Shown one piece after another: positions 36,425 to 45,879 of a stretch of DNA of 64,000 nucleotides (its first letter is position 1; each line of letters opens with the position of its first letter). A program made the position numbers and the translations under genes. Source of the DNA: Burkholderia sp. S171 (GTDB taxonomy: Bacteria > Pseudomonadota > Gammaproteobacteria > Burkholderiales > Burkholderiaceae); contig NZ_LMUF01000038.1 of assembly GCF_009766085.1 (NCBI RefSeq), forward strand, positions 173,867-237,866, in the 5' to 3' direction. Under the pieces are notes generated by a model, which was given only the letters and a program-made list of their open reading frames with translations, did no database searches and was not told where the DNA came from.

Positions 36425-38701
36425 TCACGGATTGAGCATGAGCACGGTGCCTTCCACCGTGTTCTTCACGGTGGCCGAGCAACTTACCGTCATGCCTTTG
36501 ATGGTGTGCGACTTCGCCCCTTTCGACGTGATGTTCTCGCCGTTGATCGTGATGTTCCCTTCGTTGTCCATCTCGATCGTCGACTTCCCGCACACGAGCT
36601 TCAACGACGTGCCCGCCGTCACCGTGATCTTCTGCGCGACGCCGATGTTCTGGTCTCCCGACACGTGCAGCGCCTGCGCGCCGCCAACCGTCACGCTATG
36701 CGCGCCGTTGATCATTTCGCTCTGGTCGCCCTTGACCACCGCGTTGTGCGCCCCGTCCACGTTCAGGTCGTAGTCGGCGCCCACCTTGAGCTTCTTGCCC
36801 TCCGTGACCGTCTCTTCTTTCGACTTCGATACCGTCTCGCGCTTGAAGCCGGTCACCGTGACACTGCGGTCACCGGTAACGGCGACGATGTCGTTGCCCT
36901 TGATCGACTCATGATGGTTTCCGCCGACGCTCGCGGTCTCGTCGTTCGTGATCGACTTGATGCGGTTCGCCTGGAACGTGAGCGTCTCGTCGCCGGTCAC
37001 GGTTTCGGTGCGCGTGCCCTTGATGGTCGTCAGCTCGTTTCGATCCACGCTCGCCGTGCGGTCGTGCTCCACGTGCACGGTTTCGTCGTGGCCGATCGTC
37101 TTGCTCCGGTCGTAGCCCACCGAATGCGTTTCACTTGCCTCCACTTCGAGGCTGTGATCGCGCTCTGCGTGAATCAGGAGTTGCTCGTGGCCCTTCTTGT
37201 CCTCGAAGCGCAACTCGTTGCAATGGGCGCCGGTGCCGCCCGTGGTCGACCGGCTCTTCACGCCCCACTGCGTCATGTTCGCGGGCAGGTCGTACGGCGG
37301 CATCTGATCGGCGTTGTACAGCCGCCCGACGATAATCGGCCGGTCAGGATCGCCTTCCAGGAAATCGACGATCACCTCCTGGCCGATGCGCGGAATGGCA
37401 ACCATGCCCCAGTTCTTGCCGGCCCACGGATGGCTCACCCGAATCCAGCACGAGCTGTTTTCATCGGACTTGCCAACGCGGTCCCAGAAGAACTGCACCT
37501 TCACGCGGCCATGATTGTCGGTGTAGATCTCGTCGATCTTGCGCCCGACCACGACGGCGGTCTGCGGGCCCCGCACCGTCGGCCGCTTCGTGATGCGGGC
37601 GGGTGCGAACGGCCGTTTCGCGTCGATGGCGCTGAAGCGGCAGGCGAAGCGCGTCGCGTGCCCTTCGCCGAGACTCTCGTAATCGGCGTAATCGATCTCG
37701 AACTCGGCGCGCGTGACGAGGTACTGGATGTTCTGTTCTTTACGCGGATGATCTTCAAGCGTGAAGAGCGCGCCGACCTGCAAGCCGCGCGCATTGGTGA
37801 GCGCTTCCACGCGATGCCAGTCCGGCCCGCTGTCGTCGTAGTCGCTGGCTTCGTCGCCGCGCGTGCGCACGCGGCTATCGCCGTAGTCGGGCGCGACATA
37901 GCCGCCCGGATAGTCGAACTGCTCGAGATCGCTGAAGTCGTCGAAGCCCGGCATGTCCTTGACGGACTGCTTGAGCAGCGGCCGCGTGGGATTCTCGAAG
38001 TCGTAATCGGTGAGTACGAAATTGCGCGTCTCAATCGCGTAATGCGTTTCCCATTGCGTCACGAACTCCATCAAAGGCACGCCTGCCTCCGAGCTGCGGA
38101 ACGGCAGTTGTTCGTAGCCCGGCGTGCATTCGTGCACCGCGGCGCCATCGCCGAAAACGAGCGTTTCGTTGCCGTCGCGCTCCTGGAACCAGTAGCAGAT
38201 GCCTTCGTCCTCCAGCAGGCGGCTGATGAAGGCAAAATCGGACTCGCGGTACTGCACGCAGTATTCGCGCGCCGGGTGATGGCGTGCATCGGCCTGCCAG
38301 CGGATCTCGCCCTGCTCGAGGCTTTGGTACATCGGATCCGCGAGCACCGCCTTGACGATATCGGGCACCGCCATGTTCTGGAAGATGCGGCAGTTGGTGC
38401 GCCGGGTCAGCAGCCACAGCCACGGGCGGATGCACGCGCGGTAAGCGTGCATCCGCCCGCGCATGCCGCATTGCCGGAAGGTGACGACATAACCCGGCAT
38501 CGCCCGCTCGCCGCCGTCGGGCAGCGCGATGCGCACCGTCACACGCTGGCCGAGCACCTTGCATAGCTCGATGTCGCCGCGCGCGGACAGCAGGATCACG
38601 TCGTAGCGCGTCAGACGCCCCAGTTCGACCGTGCCGCGCAAGGTATGAAACAGCAGGTCCTGGCCGAGCGGCGTATCGATGCTCATCGCAGCAGAAGTCA
38701 T
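36425..38701 (-). CDS. tssI: T6SS spike protein VgrG (TssI)
   Basis: A 758-residue VgrG. The gp27-like half covers residues 1 to about 370 (LGQDLLFHTLRGTVELGRL; AREYCVQYRESDFAFISRLLEDEGICYWF). The gp5-like OB fold and beta-helix follow (GRVKVQFFWDR; SCWIRVSHPWAGKNWGMVAIPRIGQEV, quoted here only in part for position at about 415-445). The C-terminal needle shows repetitive valine- and lysine-rich strands (VTGDETLTFQANRIKSI). It has no extended effector domain. As the spike tip it is loaded with the Rhs effector encoded two genes downstream. It follows hcp on the same strand with a 79-base gap. The ATG may be two codons inside MTSAAM. Confidence 0.96.
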   Translation of the reverse strand: MTSAAMSIDTPLGQDLLFHTLRGTVELGRLTRYDVILLSARGDIELCKVLGQRVTVRIALPDGGERAMPGYVVTFRQCGMRGRMHAYRACIRPWLWLLTRRTNCRIFQNMAVPDIVKAVLADPMYQSLEQGEIRWQADARHHPAREYCVQYRESDFAFISRLLEDEGICYWFQERDGNETLVFGDGAAVHECTPGYEQLPFRSSEAGVPLMEFVTQWETHYAIETRNFVLTDYDFENPTRPLLKQSVKDMPGFDDFSDLEQFDYPGGYVAPDYGDSRVRTRGDEASDYDDSGPDWHRVEALTNARGLQVGALFTLEDHPRKEQNIQYLVTRAEFEIDYADYESLGEGHATRFACRFSAIDAKRPFAPARITKRPTVRGPQTAVVVGRKIDEIYTDNHGRVKVQFFWDRVGKSDENSSCWIRVSHPWAGKNWGMVAIPRIGQEVIVDFLEGDPDRPIIVGRLYNADQMPPYDLPANMTQWGVKSRSTTGGTGAHCNELRFEDKKGHEQLLIHAERDHSLEVEASETHSVGYDRSKTIGHDETVHVEHDRTASVDRNELTTIKGTRTETVTGDETLTFQANRIKSITNDETASVGGNHHESIKGNDIVAVTGDRSVTVTGFKRETVSKSKEETVTEGKKLKVGADYDLNVDGAHNAVVKGDQSEMINGAHSVTVGGAQALHVSGDQNIGVAQKITVTAGTSLKLVCGKSTIEMDNEGNITINGENITSKGAKSHTIKGMTVSCSATVKNTVEGTVLMLNP

Positions 38702-38780
38702 GCATGCACCCCCGAGGGCTATCGTGAAGCAGACGTGAAAGCAGACGTGAAACCAGTCGTGAACGAGGCGTGCGCCCGCT

Positions 38781-39257
38781 TCAGCGGAGTTCGTGCGTCT
38801 TGGTGTTCCAGCCCGCCTTGACCGAACCCTTCATGCTGCCGTCATCGCCTTGCTGCTTGTATTCGTGCTCGATGTCTTCATAAGCGAGGTGCACGGTGCT
38901 CACGGTCGCGTCGGTCTGGCAGTCGTGCGAGATGTGCGTGACGAATGCGTTCTTGAGCGTGACGGTCAGGTACTCCTTCTGGCCGTCACCCGATTTCGAT
39001 ACGACGAGCTTCACGGTCGGCAAATGCTTGCCCGCGGCGCAATGGCGCTGGAGCACGGGCGACGCCTTGTCGTAGTGGTGCGTGAACTCGAGGTGGTGCG
39101 GCTCGGCCTTGCCGCTGCCGAGACCGCCTCCGTGATCCGCGCTGTGCTTGTTGGTTACGCCACATTTCCAGCTCAGCAACTGGATGGTCTTCTCGGCGCC
39201 CTTTTTGACGCTTTCGCCTTCGATGCCGTCGATCTTGAGATAGATATCGTTTGCCAT
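38781..39257 (-). CDS. tssD: T6SS tube protein Hcp (TssD)
   Basis: A 158-residue Hcp, starting MANDIYLKIDGIEGESVKKG, the classical opening of Hcp. Hexameric rings of Hcp stack into the inner tube that carries effectors out of the cell. The ATG at 39257 is preceded by GGAGTCCTCA. A much longer frame upstream is antisense to tssE and is rejected. Hcp, VgrG, the accessory gene, Rhs and the immunity gene form a leftward unit of five genes. Confidence 0.97.
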   Translation of the reverse strand: MANDIYLKIDGIEGESVKKGAEKTIQLLSWKCGVTNKHSADHGGGLGSGKAEPHHLEFTHHYDKASPVLQRHCAAGKHLPTVKLVVSKSGDGQKEYLTVTLKNAFVTHISHDCQTDATVSTVHLAYEDIEHEYKQQGDDGSMKGSVKAGWNTKTHELR

Positions 39258-39492
39258 TGAGGACTCCGCTTGAAAGTCAGGGGGAACTGCATCGGCAAGA
39301 CGGGCGTGGACCGGTTCTTTTGAAAAGCAGCCGGCTCCGCGACTTGTAATGGTTGCCGCGGCGCGCGCGTTGCTGAGTTTCAAAGCGCGGGCACATGGAT
39401 CGTCCTGTGGCAGACGGCGCATTCGCACGGCGCCGTATGCGCTGTACGCGCCGTACCCGCCTTCCCCCTGCACAAGACACGAGACACGCGAC
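39258..39492. promoter_or_regulatory. Divergent promoter region between hcp and tssE
   Basis: These 235 bases separate the leftward hcp-vgrG-rhs cassette from the rightward tssE-F-G-H set and must contain both promoters. No obvious sigma-54 GG-N10-GC element and no long palindrome were seen. Confidence 0.5.
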
Positions 39493-39999
39493 ATGATCGA
39501 GACGACCCGCGGCATGCGCCTCCAGCCATCACTGCTCGATCGCCTGACCGACGAGCATCCGCAGCGCAAGAGCGAGCCGCTGGACGCGCGCCTCATGTCT
39601 GGCGAAGGGCTGCGGACGTCGGTGCTGCGCGAGCTGCGCTGGCTCTTCAACGCGGCGGGGCAGCCGCGCGATATCGACGCCAGTCTTCATCCGTACGCGA
39701 GCGACTCCGTGCTGAACTACGGCTTGCCGAACTTCGTCGGCGGCTTTGCGGTGAGCGTCGATGTGCCGCGCCTGCACACAGCGATCCGCGAGGCCATCGT
39801 GCGCTTCGAGCCGCGCATCCTGCCGTCGTCAATCGAGATCGAGCGGGCGGGCGGCGACCAGGCGGACGAATCCCTCAAACAGATCGCGCTCGTGATTCGC
39901 GCGCTGTTGTGGTTTCGCCCCGCGCCGCTCGCGATCGTTCTGCGCACGCAGATCGATCTGGAAGACGGCGCTGTGACCGTGAACGAAGCGGGAGCGTGA
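39493..39999 (+). CDS. tssE: T6SS baseplate protein TssE (gp25-like)
   Basis: A 168-residue protein with the gp25-like fold: MRLQPSLLDRLTDEHP near the start and SVLNYGLPNF (the conserved YGLP) in the middle. TssE is the lysozyme-like baseplate wedge that nucleates the sheath. The ATG at 39493 is preferred; another in-frame ATG at 39514 is possible. It is followed four bases later by tssF. Confidence 0.93.
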   Translation: MIETTRGMRLQPSLLDRLTDEHPQRKSEPLDARLMSGEGLRTSVLRELRWLFNAAGQPRDIDASLHPYASDSVLNYGLPNFVGGFAVSVDVPRLHTAIREAIVRFEPRILPSSIEIERAGGDQADESLKQIALVIRALLWFRPAPLAIVLRTQIDLEDGAVTVNEAGA

Positions 40000-40003
40000 C
40001 GCC

Positions 40004-41896
40004 ATGGATCCGCGCCTGCTGCGCCACTACGAAACGGAATTGCGCTATCTGCGCGAGATGGGCGCCGAGTTCGCCCGCGACTTCCCGAAGATCGCCGGCC
40101 GCCTCGGCTTGCAGCACGACGGCAGCACCGAAGTCGCCGACCCTTATGTCGAGCGCTTGCTGGAAGGCAGCGCGTTTCTCGCCGCGCGCGTGCAACTCAG
40201 GCTCGAAGAGGAATTCCCGCGCTTCACGCAACGCATGATGCAAACGCTGATGCCCCAGGCGCTCGCGCCCACGCCGTCGATGCTCGTCGCGCAACTGCAG
40301 CCCGACTTCAGCAACCCGAATCTGGCGCGCGGCTTCACGCTGCCGCGCGGCGCGATGCTCGCCTCGAAGGAGGCGCTCAACACCCGCACCGCCTGCCTGT
40401 TCCGGACCGGCTGCGCGTTGTCGCTCTGGCCGCTCGAGGTCACGGAAGCGGCGTGGCTGCCACGCGCGAGCGATCTGCCGCTGGCCGGCGCACAGGCGCT
40501 CGCGCCCTTCGTGAACCGCGTGCGCGGCGTGCTGCGGCTGCGGCTCTGCGTGCCTGAAGGAATGAGCGTCGACATGCTCGCTCTCGATGCACTCACGCTC
40601 TTTTTCAGCGGCGACGAAACGGTGGCGTGGCGGCTGCACGAAGCCGTGTCGTCGCATGCGCTCGCGCTCACCGTGAGCGCGCCGGCGCGCCCGCTGCAGC
40701 GGCTCTTTCCGCTGGCGGCGAGCGCCGTGTCCCATCCTGGTTTCGACGATGACGAAGCGCTGCTGCCCGTCACCGCGCAAGGCTTGCGCGGCTACCGGCA
40801 TCTGCGCGAATACTTCGCCTTCGCGCCGCGTTTCCGCTTCCTTCGCATCGCGGGACTTGCGCAGGCGCTGCCGTATATCGAAGGGCGTGAGTTCGAGATC
40901 AACGTGCTCATTGACCGGGCCGATGCCGCCCTCGAACATACGGTTTCCCGTGAGCACGTGCTGCTGCATTGCGTACCCGCCGTCAACCTGTTCCCGAAGC
41001 AGGCCGACCGCGCGCTCGTGACCGATCAGAGCACCAATTTTCACGTGGTGCCCGACCGCTCGCGCCCGCTCGATTTCGAGGTGCATTCGGTCTGCGGGGT
41101 GCGCGGCTACGGCGGCGTGACGGGCGAGCAGGTCTTCCAGCCGTTTTACGCCGCGTTCCACGACGCGCGCACCGACCATGCCGCCTATTTCACGAGCGAA
41201 CGCGCACCGCGCGGCGCGGCCACGGTGCGTCGCGCGGGTGGCATCGATACGGGTTACGTCGGCAGCGAAATGTTCGTGTCGGTCGTCGACGCGCGGCAGG
41301 CGCCGTGGCCGCGCACGCTGCGCCAGCTCGCCTTCGAAACGCTTTGCACTAACCGGGACCTGCCGCTGGCCCTGCCGCTTGGCGGCGCCAAGGGCGATTT
41401 CACGCTCGATTGCGCCGCGCCGGTGTGCGCCATTCGCCGCGTGTGCGGGCCGTCCCGCCCGATTCCCGCGATCCTCGACGCGCAGGACGGCTGGCGGCTC
41501 GTCGATCATCTTTCGCTTAACTACCTGTCCCTGCTCGATGCGAACGCCGAGGAAGGCGCCGCTGCCCTGCGCGCGCTTCTGATGCTGCACGTGGCGCCCG
41601 GCGACGCGCAAGCCGCCGCCCAGGCCGCCGGTGTGCGCTCGGTGCGCGCGGTGCCGGTGGTGCGCCGTCTCGCGATACCCGGACCGATCACCTTCGGGCG
41701 CGGCCTCGCCGTCGAGCTGGTCTTCGACGAAACCGCTTTCGCCGGCGCGGGCGCGCACCTGCTCGCGCGCGTGCTCGATACATTCTTCGCGCGTTACGTA
41801 TCGATCAATTCCTTTGTTCAAACCACCGTGCGCAGCGTGGACGGGCGCACGATTCACTCAGGATCCCCGCGATGCGGCGGCCGACCGACGATCTGA
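40004..41896 (+). CDS. tssF: T6SS baseplate protein TssF
   Basis: A 630-residue TssF of usual length. It begins MDPRLLRHYETELRYLREMG, the hallmark opening, and contains EFPRFTQRMMQTLMPQALAP and DRSRPLDFEVHSVCGVRGYG. TssF forms the (TssF)2-TssG wedge with TssG, TssE and TssK. It overlaps the start of tssG by 25 bases, consistent with translational coupling. Confidence 0.97.
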   Translation: MDPRLLRHYETELRYLREMGAEFARDFPKIAGRLGLQHDGSTEVADPYVERLLEGSAFLAARVQLRLEEEFPRFTQRMMQTLMPQALAPTPSMLVAQLQPDFSNPNLARGFTLPRGAMLASKEALNTRTACLFRTGCALSLWPLEVTEAAWLPRASDLPLAGAQALAPFVNRVRGVLRLRLCVPEGMSVDMLALDALTLFFSGDETVAWRLHEAVSSHALALTVSAPARPLQRLFPLAASAVSHPGFDDDEALLPVTAQGLRGYRHLREYFAFAPRFRFLRIAGLAQALPYIEGREFEINVLIDRADAALEHTVSREHVLLHCVPAVNLFPKQADRALVTDQSTNFHVVPDRSRPLDFEVHSVCGVRGYGGVTGEQVFQPFYAAFHDARTDHAAYFTSERAPRGAATVRRAGGIDTGYVGSEMFVSVVDARQAPWPRTLRQLAFETLCTNRDLPLALPLGGAKGDFTLDCAAPVCAIRRVCGPSRPIPAILDAQDGWRLVDHLSLNYLSLLDANAEEGAAALRALLMLHVAPGDAQAAAQAAGVRSVRAVPVVRRLAIPGPITFGRGLAVELVFDETAFAGAGAHLLARVLDTFFARYVSINSFVQTTVRSVDGRTIHSGSPRCGGRPTI

Positions 41897-43026
41897 GCGT
41901 CCCGCACGAGGACACTCGTGCGCGCGAACTCGCGGACTATCTGCGCGAGGTCGCGCTCGCGCCGCATCGGCATCACTTTTTCCAGGTCTTGCGGCGCGTC
42001 GAGGCGTTGACGCCGGGCTTGCCGCGCCTCGGGTGCGCGCCGCGTCCGGCGCAGGAGCCGCTGCGCATTGCGCAGACGCCGTCACTCGCGTTCGCACCTG
42101 CGCCGATCGCGTCGCTCGAGTGCGCCTTCGATCCGGATGAAAATCCAGATGCCGATGCCGACACTCGCGCCCGCCCCGCGCGGCTGTCGCAATACTTCTT
42201 CGGCCTGCTCGGGCCAAACGGGCCGCTGCCGCTGCATCTCACCGAATACGCGCGCGACCGTCTGTTGCATGAGCACGACGAGACCCTTGCGCGCTTTCTC
42301 GATCTGCTCACGCATCGTTACGCATTGCTTTTCTATCGCGCGTTCGCGCAGGCGCAGCCGGCCGCCAGTCTCGACCGCGCCGGGGACGACCGCTTCGGCC
42401 GGTTCATTGGCGCGCTGTTTGGAATCGGCCACGCAAGCTGCCAGCATCGCGACGCCGCGCACGATCACCTCAAGCTGCGCCATGCGATGCACTTCGCCAA
42501 GGAGACGCGCCCGCCCGAGGGACTGCTCTCGATACTTGCCGACGGCCTGCGGGTGCCGCTGCGCCTGGAACCATTCGTCTGCGAGCGCCTTGCCGTGGCG
42601 GCCGACGAGCGGCTCACGCTCGGCGCGAGCCGGCGGCTTGGCGAAAGCACCGTGCTGGGCGCGCATGTGCTGACGCGCCAGTTCAGGTTCCGCTTGATCG
42701 CCGGGGCGCTCACGCTCGCCGAATTCGTCTCGCTCCTGCCGGGCGGCGAGCGCCTGCCGGTGCTCACGGCGCTGGTGCGCCAATACCTGAATCGCGAACT
42801 CGCGTGGGACGTGCATCTCGTGCTTCAACGCGACGAAGTGCCGGAACTCCGGCTCGGCCGCGGCGCGCGCCTCGGCTGGACCACTTTCTTTGCAGGCCGC
42901 CCGGGCGACACGCAAGCCGCAAGCGGCCCGCTCATTGACGCGGAAATGCGCGTGCCGCTGCCCGGCCCCGCGCACCCGCCGCCACAACCTCGTTCCAATC
43001 CGCGCCCGGGCAATTCGTCTAGGTAG
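41872..43026 (+). CDS. tssG: T6SS baseplate protein TssG
   Basis: A 384-residue TssG. The segment HHFFQVLRRVEALTPGLPRLG is the conserved FFxLxRxxE region (quoted partly; around residues 40-57), followed by QYFFGLLGPNGPLPLHLTE. It links TssF to TssK in the wedge. It starts inside the end of tssF and is followed 43 bases later by tssH. Confidence 0.95.
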   Translation: MRRPTDDLSVPHEDTRARELADYLREVALAPHRHHFFQVLRRVEALTPGLPRLGCAPRPAQEPLRIAQTPSLAFAPAPIASLECAFDPDENPDADADTRARPARLSQYFFGLLGPNGPLPLHLTEYARDRLLHEHDETLARFLDLLTHRYALLFYRAFAQAQPAASLDRAGDDRFGRFIGALFGIGHASCQHRDAAHDHLKLRHAMHFAKETRPPEGLLSILADGLRVPLRLEPFVCERLAVAADERLTLGASRRLGESTVLGAHVLTRQFRFRLIAGALTLAEFVSLLPGGERLPVLTALVRQYLNRELAWDVHLVLQRDEVPELRLGRGARLGWTTFFAGRPGDTQAASGPLIDAEMRVPLPGPAHPPPQPRSNPRPGNSSR

Positions 43027-43069
43027 GTCTCGGCAAGTCTTGGCAAGAACCGATCGAAAGGGAGAAATC

Positions 43070-45796
43070 ATGGACCGCACCACCTTCGCGATGTATATCG
43101 GCAAGTTCAATCCGCTCGTGCACGATGCGATGATCGAAGCGACGAGTTTCTGCGCCAGCCGGCGCAATCCCTACGTCGAACTCGAGCACCTGTTCGAGGT
43201 GCTATTACGCGATGCCGGCAGCGATCTCATGCGTATCGTCGATCATTACGGCATCGATGCCGCGCGCCTTGCCGCCGACCTGACGCACGCGCTGGAGCGT
43301 CTGCCGCGCGGGCGGACATTGGAACCCGTGCCGTCCACGCCGCTCATCGACGCCATCGACGCGGCCTGGTCCCATGCAACGCTGGTCTGCCACGATGCGC
43401 AGGTGCGCAGCGGCTATCTGCTGATCGCGCTGCTCGACAAGTTCCAGAAGCGCATGGTCCTTCTCGCGATGTCGAAGCAGTTCGAGCGCATCAAGCTGGA
43501 CAATCTGCGTGACAACTTCGACGCCATTACGCACGGTGACGCCGAGGACGGCCTGATTGCGCAGGATGGCGTGGTGTTCGCGAACGCCGCGTCGATGGGG
43601 CAGGCGCCTCAATCGGGACAATCGCCGCAATCCGGTCAATCGCCACACGCCGCCGGATCGGACATCCGGCTCGATGCACTCACGCGCTACGCCGTGGATC
43701 TCACGGCACGGGCCGCGCGCGGTGAGCTGGATCCGGTCACCGGCCGCGACGAGGAGATCCGCCAGATCGTCGACGTCCTGATGCGCCGCCGCCAGAACAA
43801 TCCACTTCTGACCGGCGAGGCGGGTGTCGGCAAGACGGCGATTGTCGAAGGCTTCGCGCAGCGGCTTGCGAGCGGCGACGTGCCGCCGGCGCTCGCGAAC
43901 GTCGCGCTGTTCGCGCTCGATCTCGGCCTGCTGCAGGCGGGCGCGGCCCTCAAGGGCGAGTTCGAGAAGCGCCTGCGCCAGGTGATTGACGAAGTGCTGG
44001 CGAGCCCGCGCCCCATCATCCTTTTCATCGATGAAATCCACATGCTCGTGGGCGCGGGCGGTGCAGCGGGCACCGGAGATGCCGCGAACCTGCTCAAGCC
44101 CGCGCTTGCGCGCGGCAATCTGCGCACCATCGGCGCCACGACCTGGGCCGAGTACAAGCAATACATAGAAAAGGACCCGGCGCTCACGCGGCGCTTCCAG
44201 GCAATCCAGGTCGCCGAGCCGGACGAAGCGCGCGCCCTCGACATGCTGCGCGGCGTCGCGCCGGTGCTGGAGGCGCATCACCGGGTGCATCTGCTCGATG
44301 AAGCCATGGAAGCCGCCGTGCGCCTTTCGCATCGCTATATTCCGGCACGCCAGTTGCCCGACAAGGCGGTGAGCCTGATCGACACCGCCTGCGCGCGCGT
44401 GACCGTGAGCCAGCACGCGACGCCCGCCGCGGTCGAGGACCTGCAGCGGCGCATCGAGGCGTTGCGCGTGGAGGCCGCGATCCTCGAACGCGAACGGAGC
44501 ATCGGGCTCGAGCGCGGCGGGCGCGCAGCGGCTCTCAATGACGAGCTTGCCTCGCAGCAAGCCGCGCTCGACAAGCTGCAGGCGCGCTGGAAGGAAGAGC
44601 GCGCGCTCGTCGAACAGGTGTTCGCCGCGCGAGCGGCGCTACGCGAGCCCACCGAAGCCGGCGTTCCCGGCGTTCCCGGCGCTTCCGATGCTGCCGCCGC
44701 CGACCGGCGCGCAACCCTGCTCGCCGGACTGCGCGACTGTCAGGCCCGGCTCAGTGCGTTGCAGGGCGAAACGCCGCTCGTGCTCTCCAGCGTCGATGAA
44801 GGCGCGGTGGCGAGCGTCGTCGCCGACTGGACCGGCATCCCGCTCGGCCGCATGATGCGCGACGAGATCGACACCATCCTGAAGCTGCCGGACATTCTCG
44901 ACCAGCGCGTGATCGGACAGCGCCATGCGCTCAGGACCATCGCGCGGCGGATCCAGACGGCGCGTGCGCGGCTCGACGAGCAGTGCAAGCCGGTGGGCGT
45001 ATTCCTGCTGTGCGGCAGCTCGGGCGTCGGCAAGACCGAAACCGCGCTCGCGCTTGCCGAAACGCTGTTTGGCGGCGAGCAGAACGTGATCACGGTCAAC
45101 ATGAGCGAGTTCCAGGAAGCGCATACCGTGTCGACGCTCAAGGGCGCGCCTCCCGGCTACGTGGGTTATGGCAAGGGCGGCGTGCTGACCGAGGCGGTGC
45201 GGCGCAGGCCTTATAGCGTCGTGCTGCTAGACGAGATCGAAAAGGCGCATCCCGACGTGCACGAGCTCTTCTACCAGGTCTTCGACAAAGGCTCGATGGA
45301 AGATGGCGAGGGGCGCCGTATCGATTTCAGGAACACGATCATCCTGCTTACGTCGAATGTGGGCGATGCGCTCATCCAGCGCGCGTGCCGCGAGAGCGCG
45401 TCGCTGCCCTCGCCCGAGGAACTCACCGCGGCCTTGCGCGCACCGCTGCTCGACGTGTTTCCCGCGGCCCTGCTCGGCCGTCTCGTCACGGTGCCGTATT
45501 ACCCGCTCAGCGACGAGATGATCGGGCGCATCGTGCGGCTGCAGCTCGAGCGCATCGCGCGGCGCGTGGTCGAGCACCATCACGTGTCTTTCAAGTACGA
45601 CGAGGCCGCGGTCGAGCTGATCGTCGCGCGCTGCAACGATGTGGAAGCGGGCGGACGCGCGATCGGCGCGCTCCTTACCAACACCGTGCTGCCGCGCATC
45701 TCGACCGAGCTCCTCAGCCGCATCGCGAACGGCGCGCCGCTCACGCACATCGGGCTGGCCGTGAGCGACGGCGACTTCGACTACAGCTTCGAATGA
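43070..45796 (+). CDS. tssH: T6SS sheath-recycling ATPase ClpV (TssH)
   Basis: A 908-residue AAA+ unfoldase. The N-terminal Clp domain starts LVHDAMIEATSFCASRRNPY. The first AAA+ module has Walker A TGEAGVGKT (about residue 247) and Walker B LFIDEIHML. The second has GSSGVGKTE (about 648) and VVLLDEIEKAHPDV. A linker near residues 185-200 is repetitive (QSGQSPQSGQSPH). ClpV disassembles contracted TssB/C sheaths. The ATG at 43070 follows AAAGGGAGAAATC. A longer frame upstream overlaps tssG in another phase and is a shadow. Confidence 0.97.
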   Translation: MDRTTFAMYIGKFNPLVHDAMIEATSFCASRRNPYVELEHLFEVLLRDAGSDLMRIVDHYGIDAARLAADLTHALERLPRGRTLEPVPSTPLIDAIDAAWSHATLVCHDAQVRSGYLLIALLDKFQKRMVLLAMSKQFERIKLDNLRDNFDAITHGDAEDGLIAQDGVVFANAASMGQAPQSGQSPQSGQSPHAAGSDIRLDALTRYAVDLTARAARGELDPVTGRDEEIRQIVDVLMRRRQNNPLLTGEAGVGKTAIVEGFAQRLASGDVPPALANVALFALDLGLLQAGAALKGEFEKRLRQVIDEVLASPRPIILFIDEIHMLVGAGGAAGTGDAANLLKPALARGNLRTIGATTWAEYKQYIEKDPALTRRFQAIQVAEPDEARALDMLRGVAPVLEAHHRVHLLDEAMEAAVRLSHRYIPARQLPDKAVSLIDTACARVTVSQHATPAAVEDLQRRIEALRVEAAILERERSIGLERGGRAAALNDELASQQAALDKLQARWKEERALVEQVFAARAALREPTEAGVPGVPGASDAAAADRRATLLAGLRDCQARLSALQGETPLVLSSVDEGAVASVVADWTGIPLGRMMRDEIDTILKLPDILDQRVIGQRHALRTIARRIQTARARLDEQCKPVGVFLLCGSSGVGKTETALALAETLFGGEQNVITVNMSEFQEAHTVSTLKGAPPGYVGYGKGGVLTEAVRRRPYSVVLLDEIEKAHPDVHELFYQVFDKGSMEDGEGRRIDFRNTIILLTSNVGDALIQRACRESASLPSPEELTAALRAPLLDVFPAALLGRLVTVPYYPLSDEMIGRIVRLQLERIARRVVEHHHVSFKYDEAAVELIVARCNDVEAGGRAIGALLTNTVLPRISTELLSRIANGAPLTHIGLAVSDGDFDYSFE

Positions 45797-45879
45797 ACGC
45801 ACCCACGACCCTGTCACTCGCTGCGCACGGGTTTTTCCAGCCTTGCGCGCCAGGCGGGTTTTTCAAGGAAGCACGACCG

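Noticed and set aside
35069-38566. Open plus-strand frame of 1165 codons opposite the vgrG and accessory genes
   Set aside because: It is Arg/His/Ala-rich with no recognisable domain, and the opposite strand encodes a clear VgrG and accessory protein; it results from high GC codon bias.
38720-38765. Short imperfect direct repeat (GCAGACGTGAAA units) between hcp and vgrG
   Set aside because: Two to three degenerate units only; no clear function could be supported.
39875-41857. Minus-strand frame of 660 codons over tssF
   Set aside because: It is antisense to an unmistakable TssF and has low-complexity composition.
43205-44560. Minus-strand frame over clpV
   Set aside because: Antisense shadow of ClpV with no domain or ribosome binding site.
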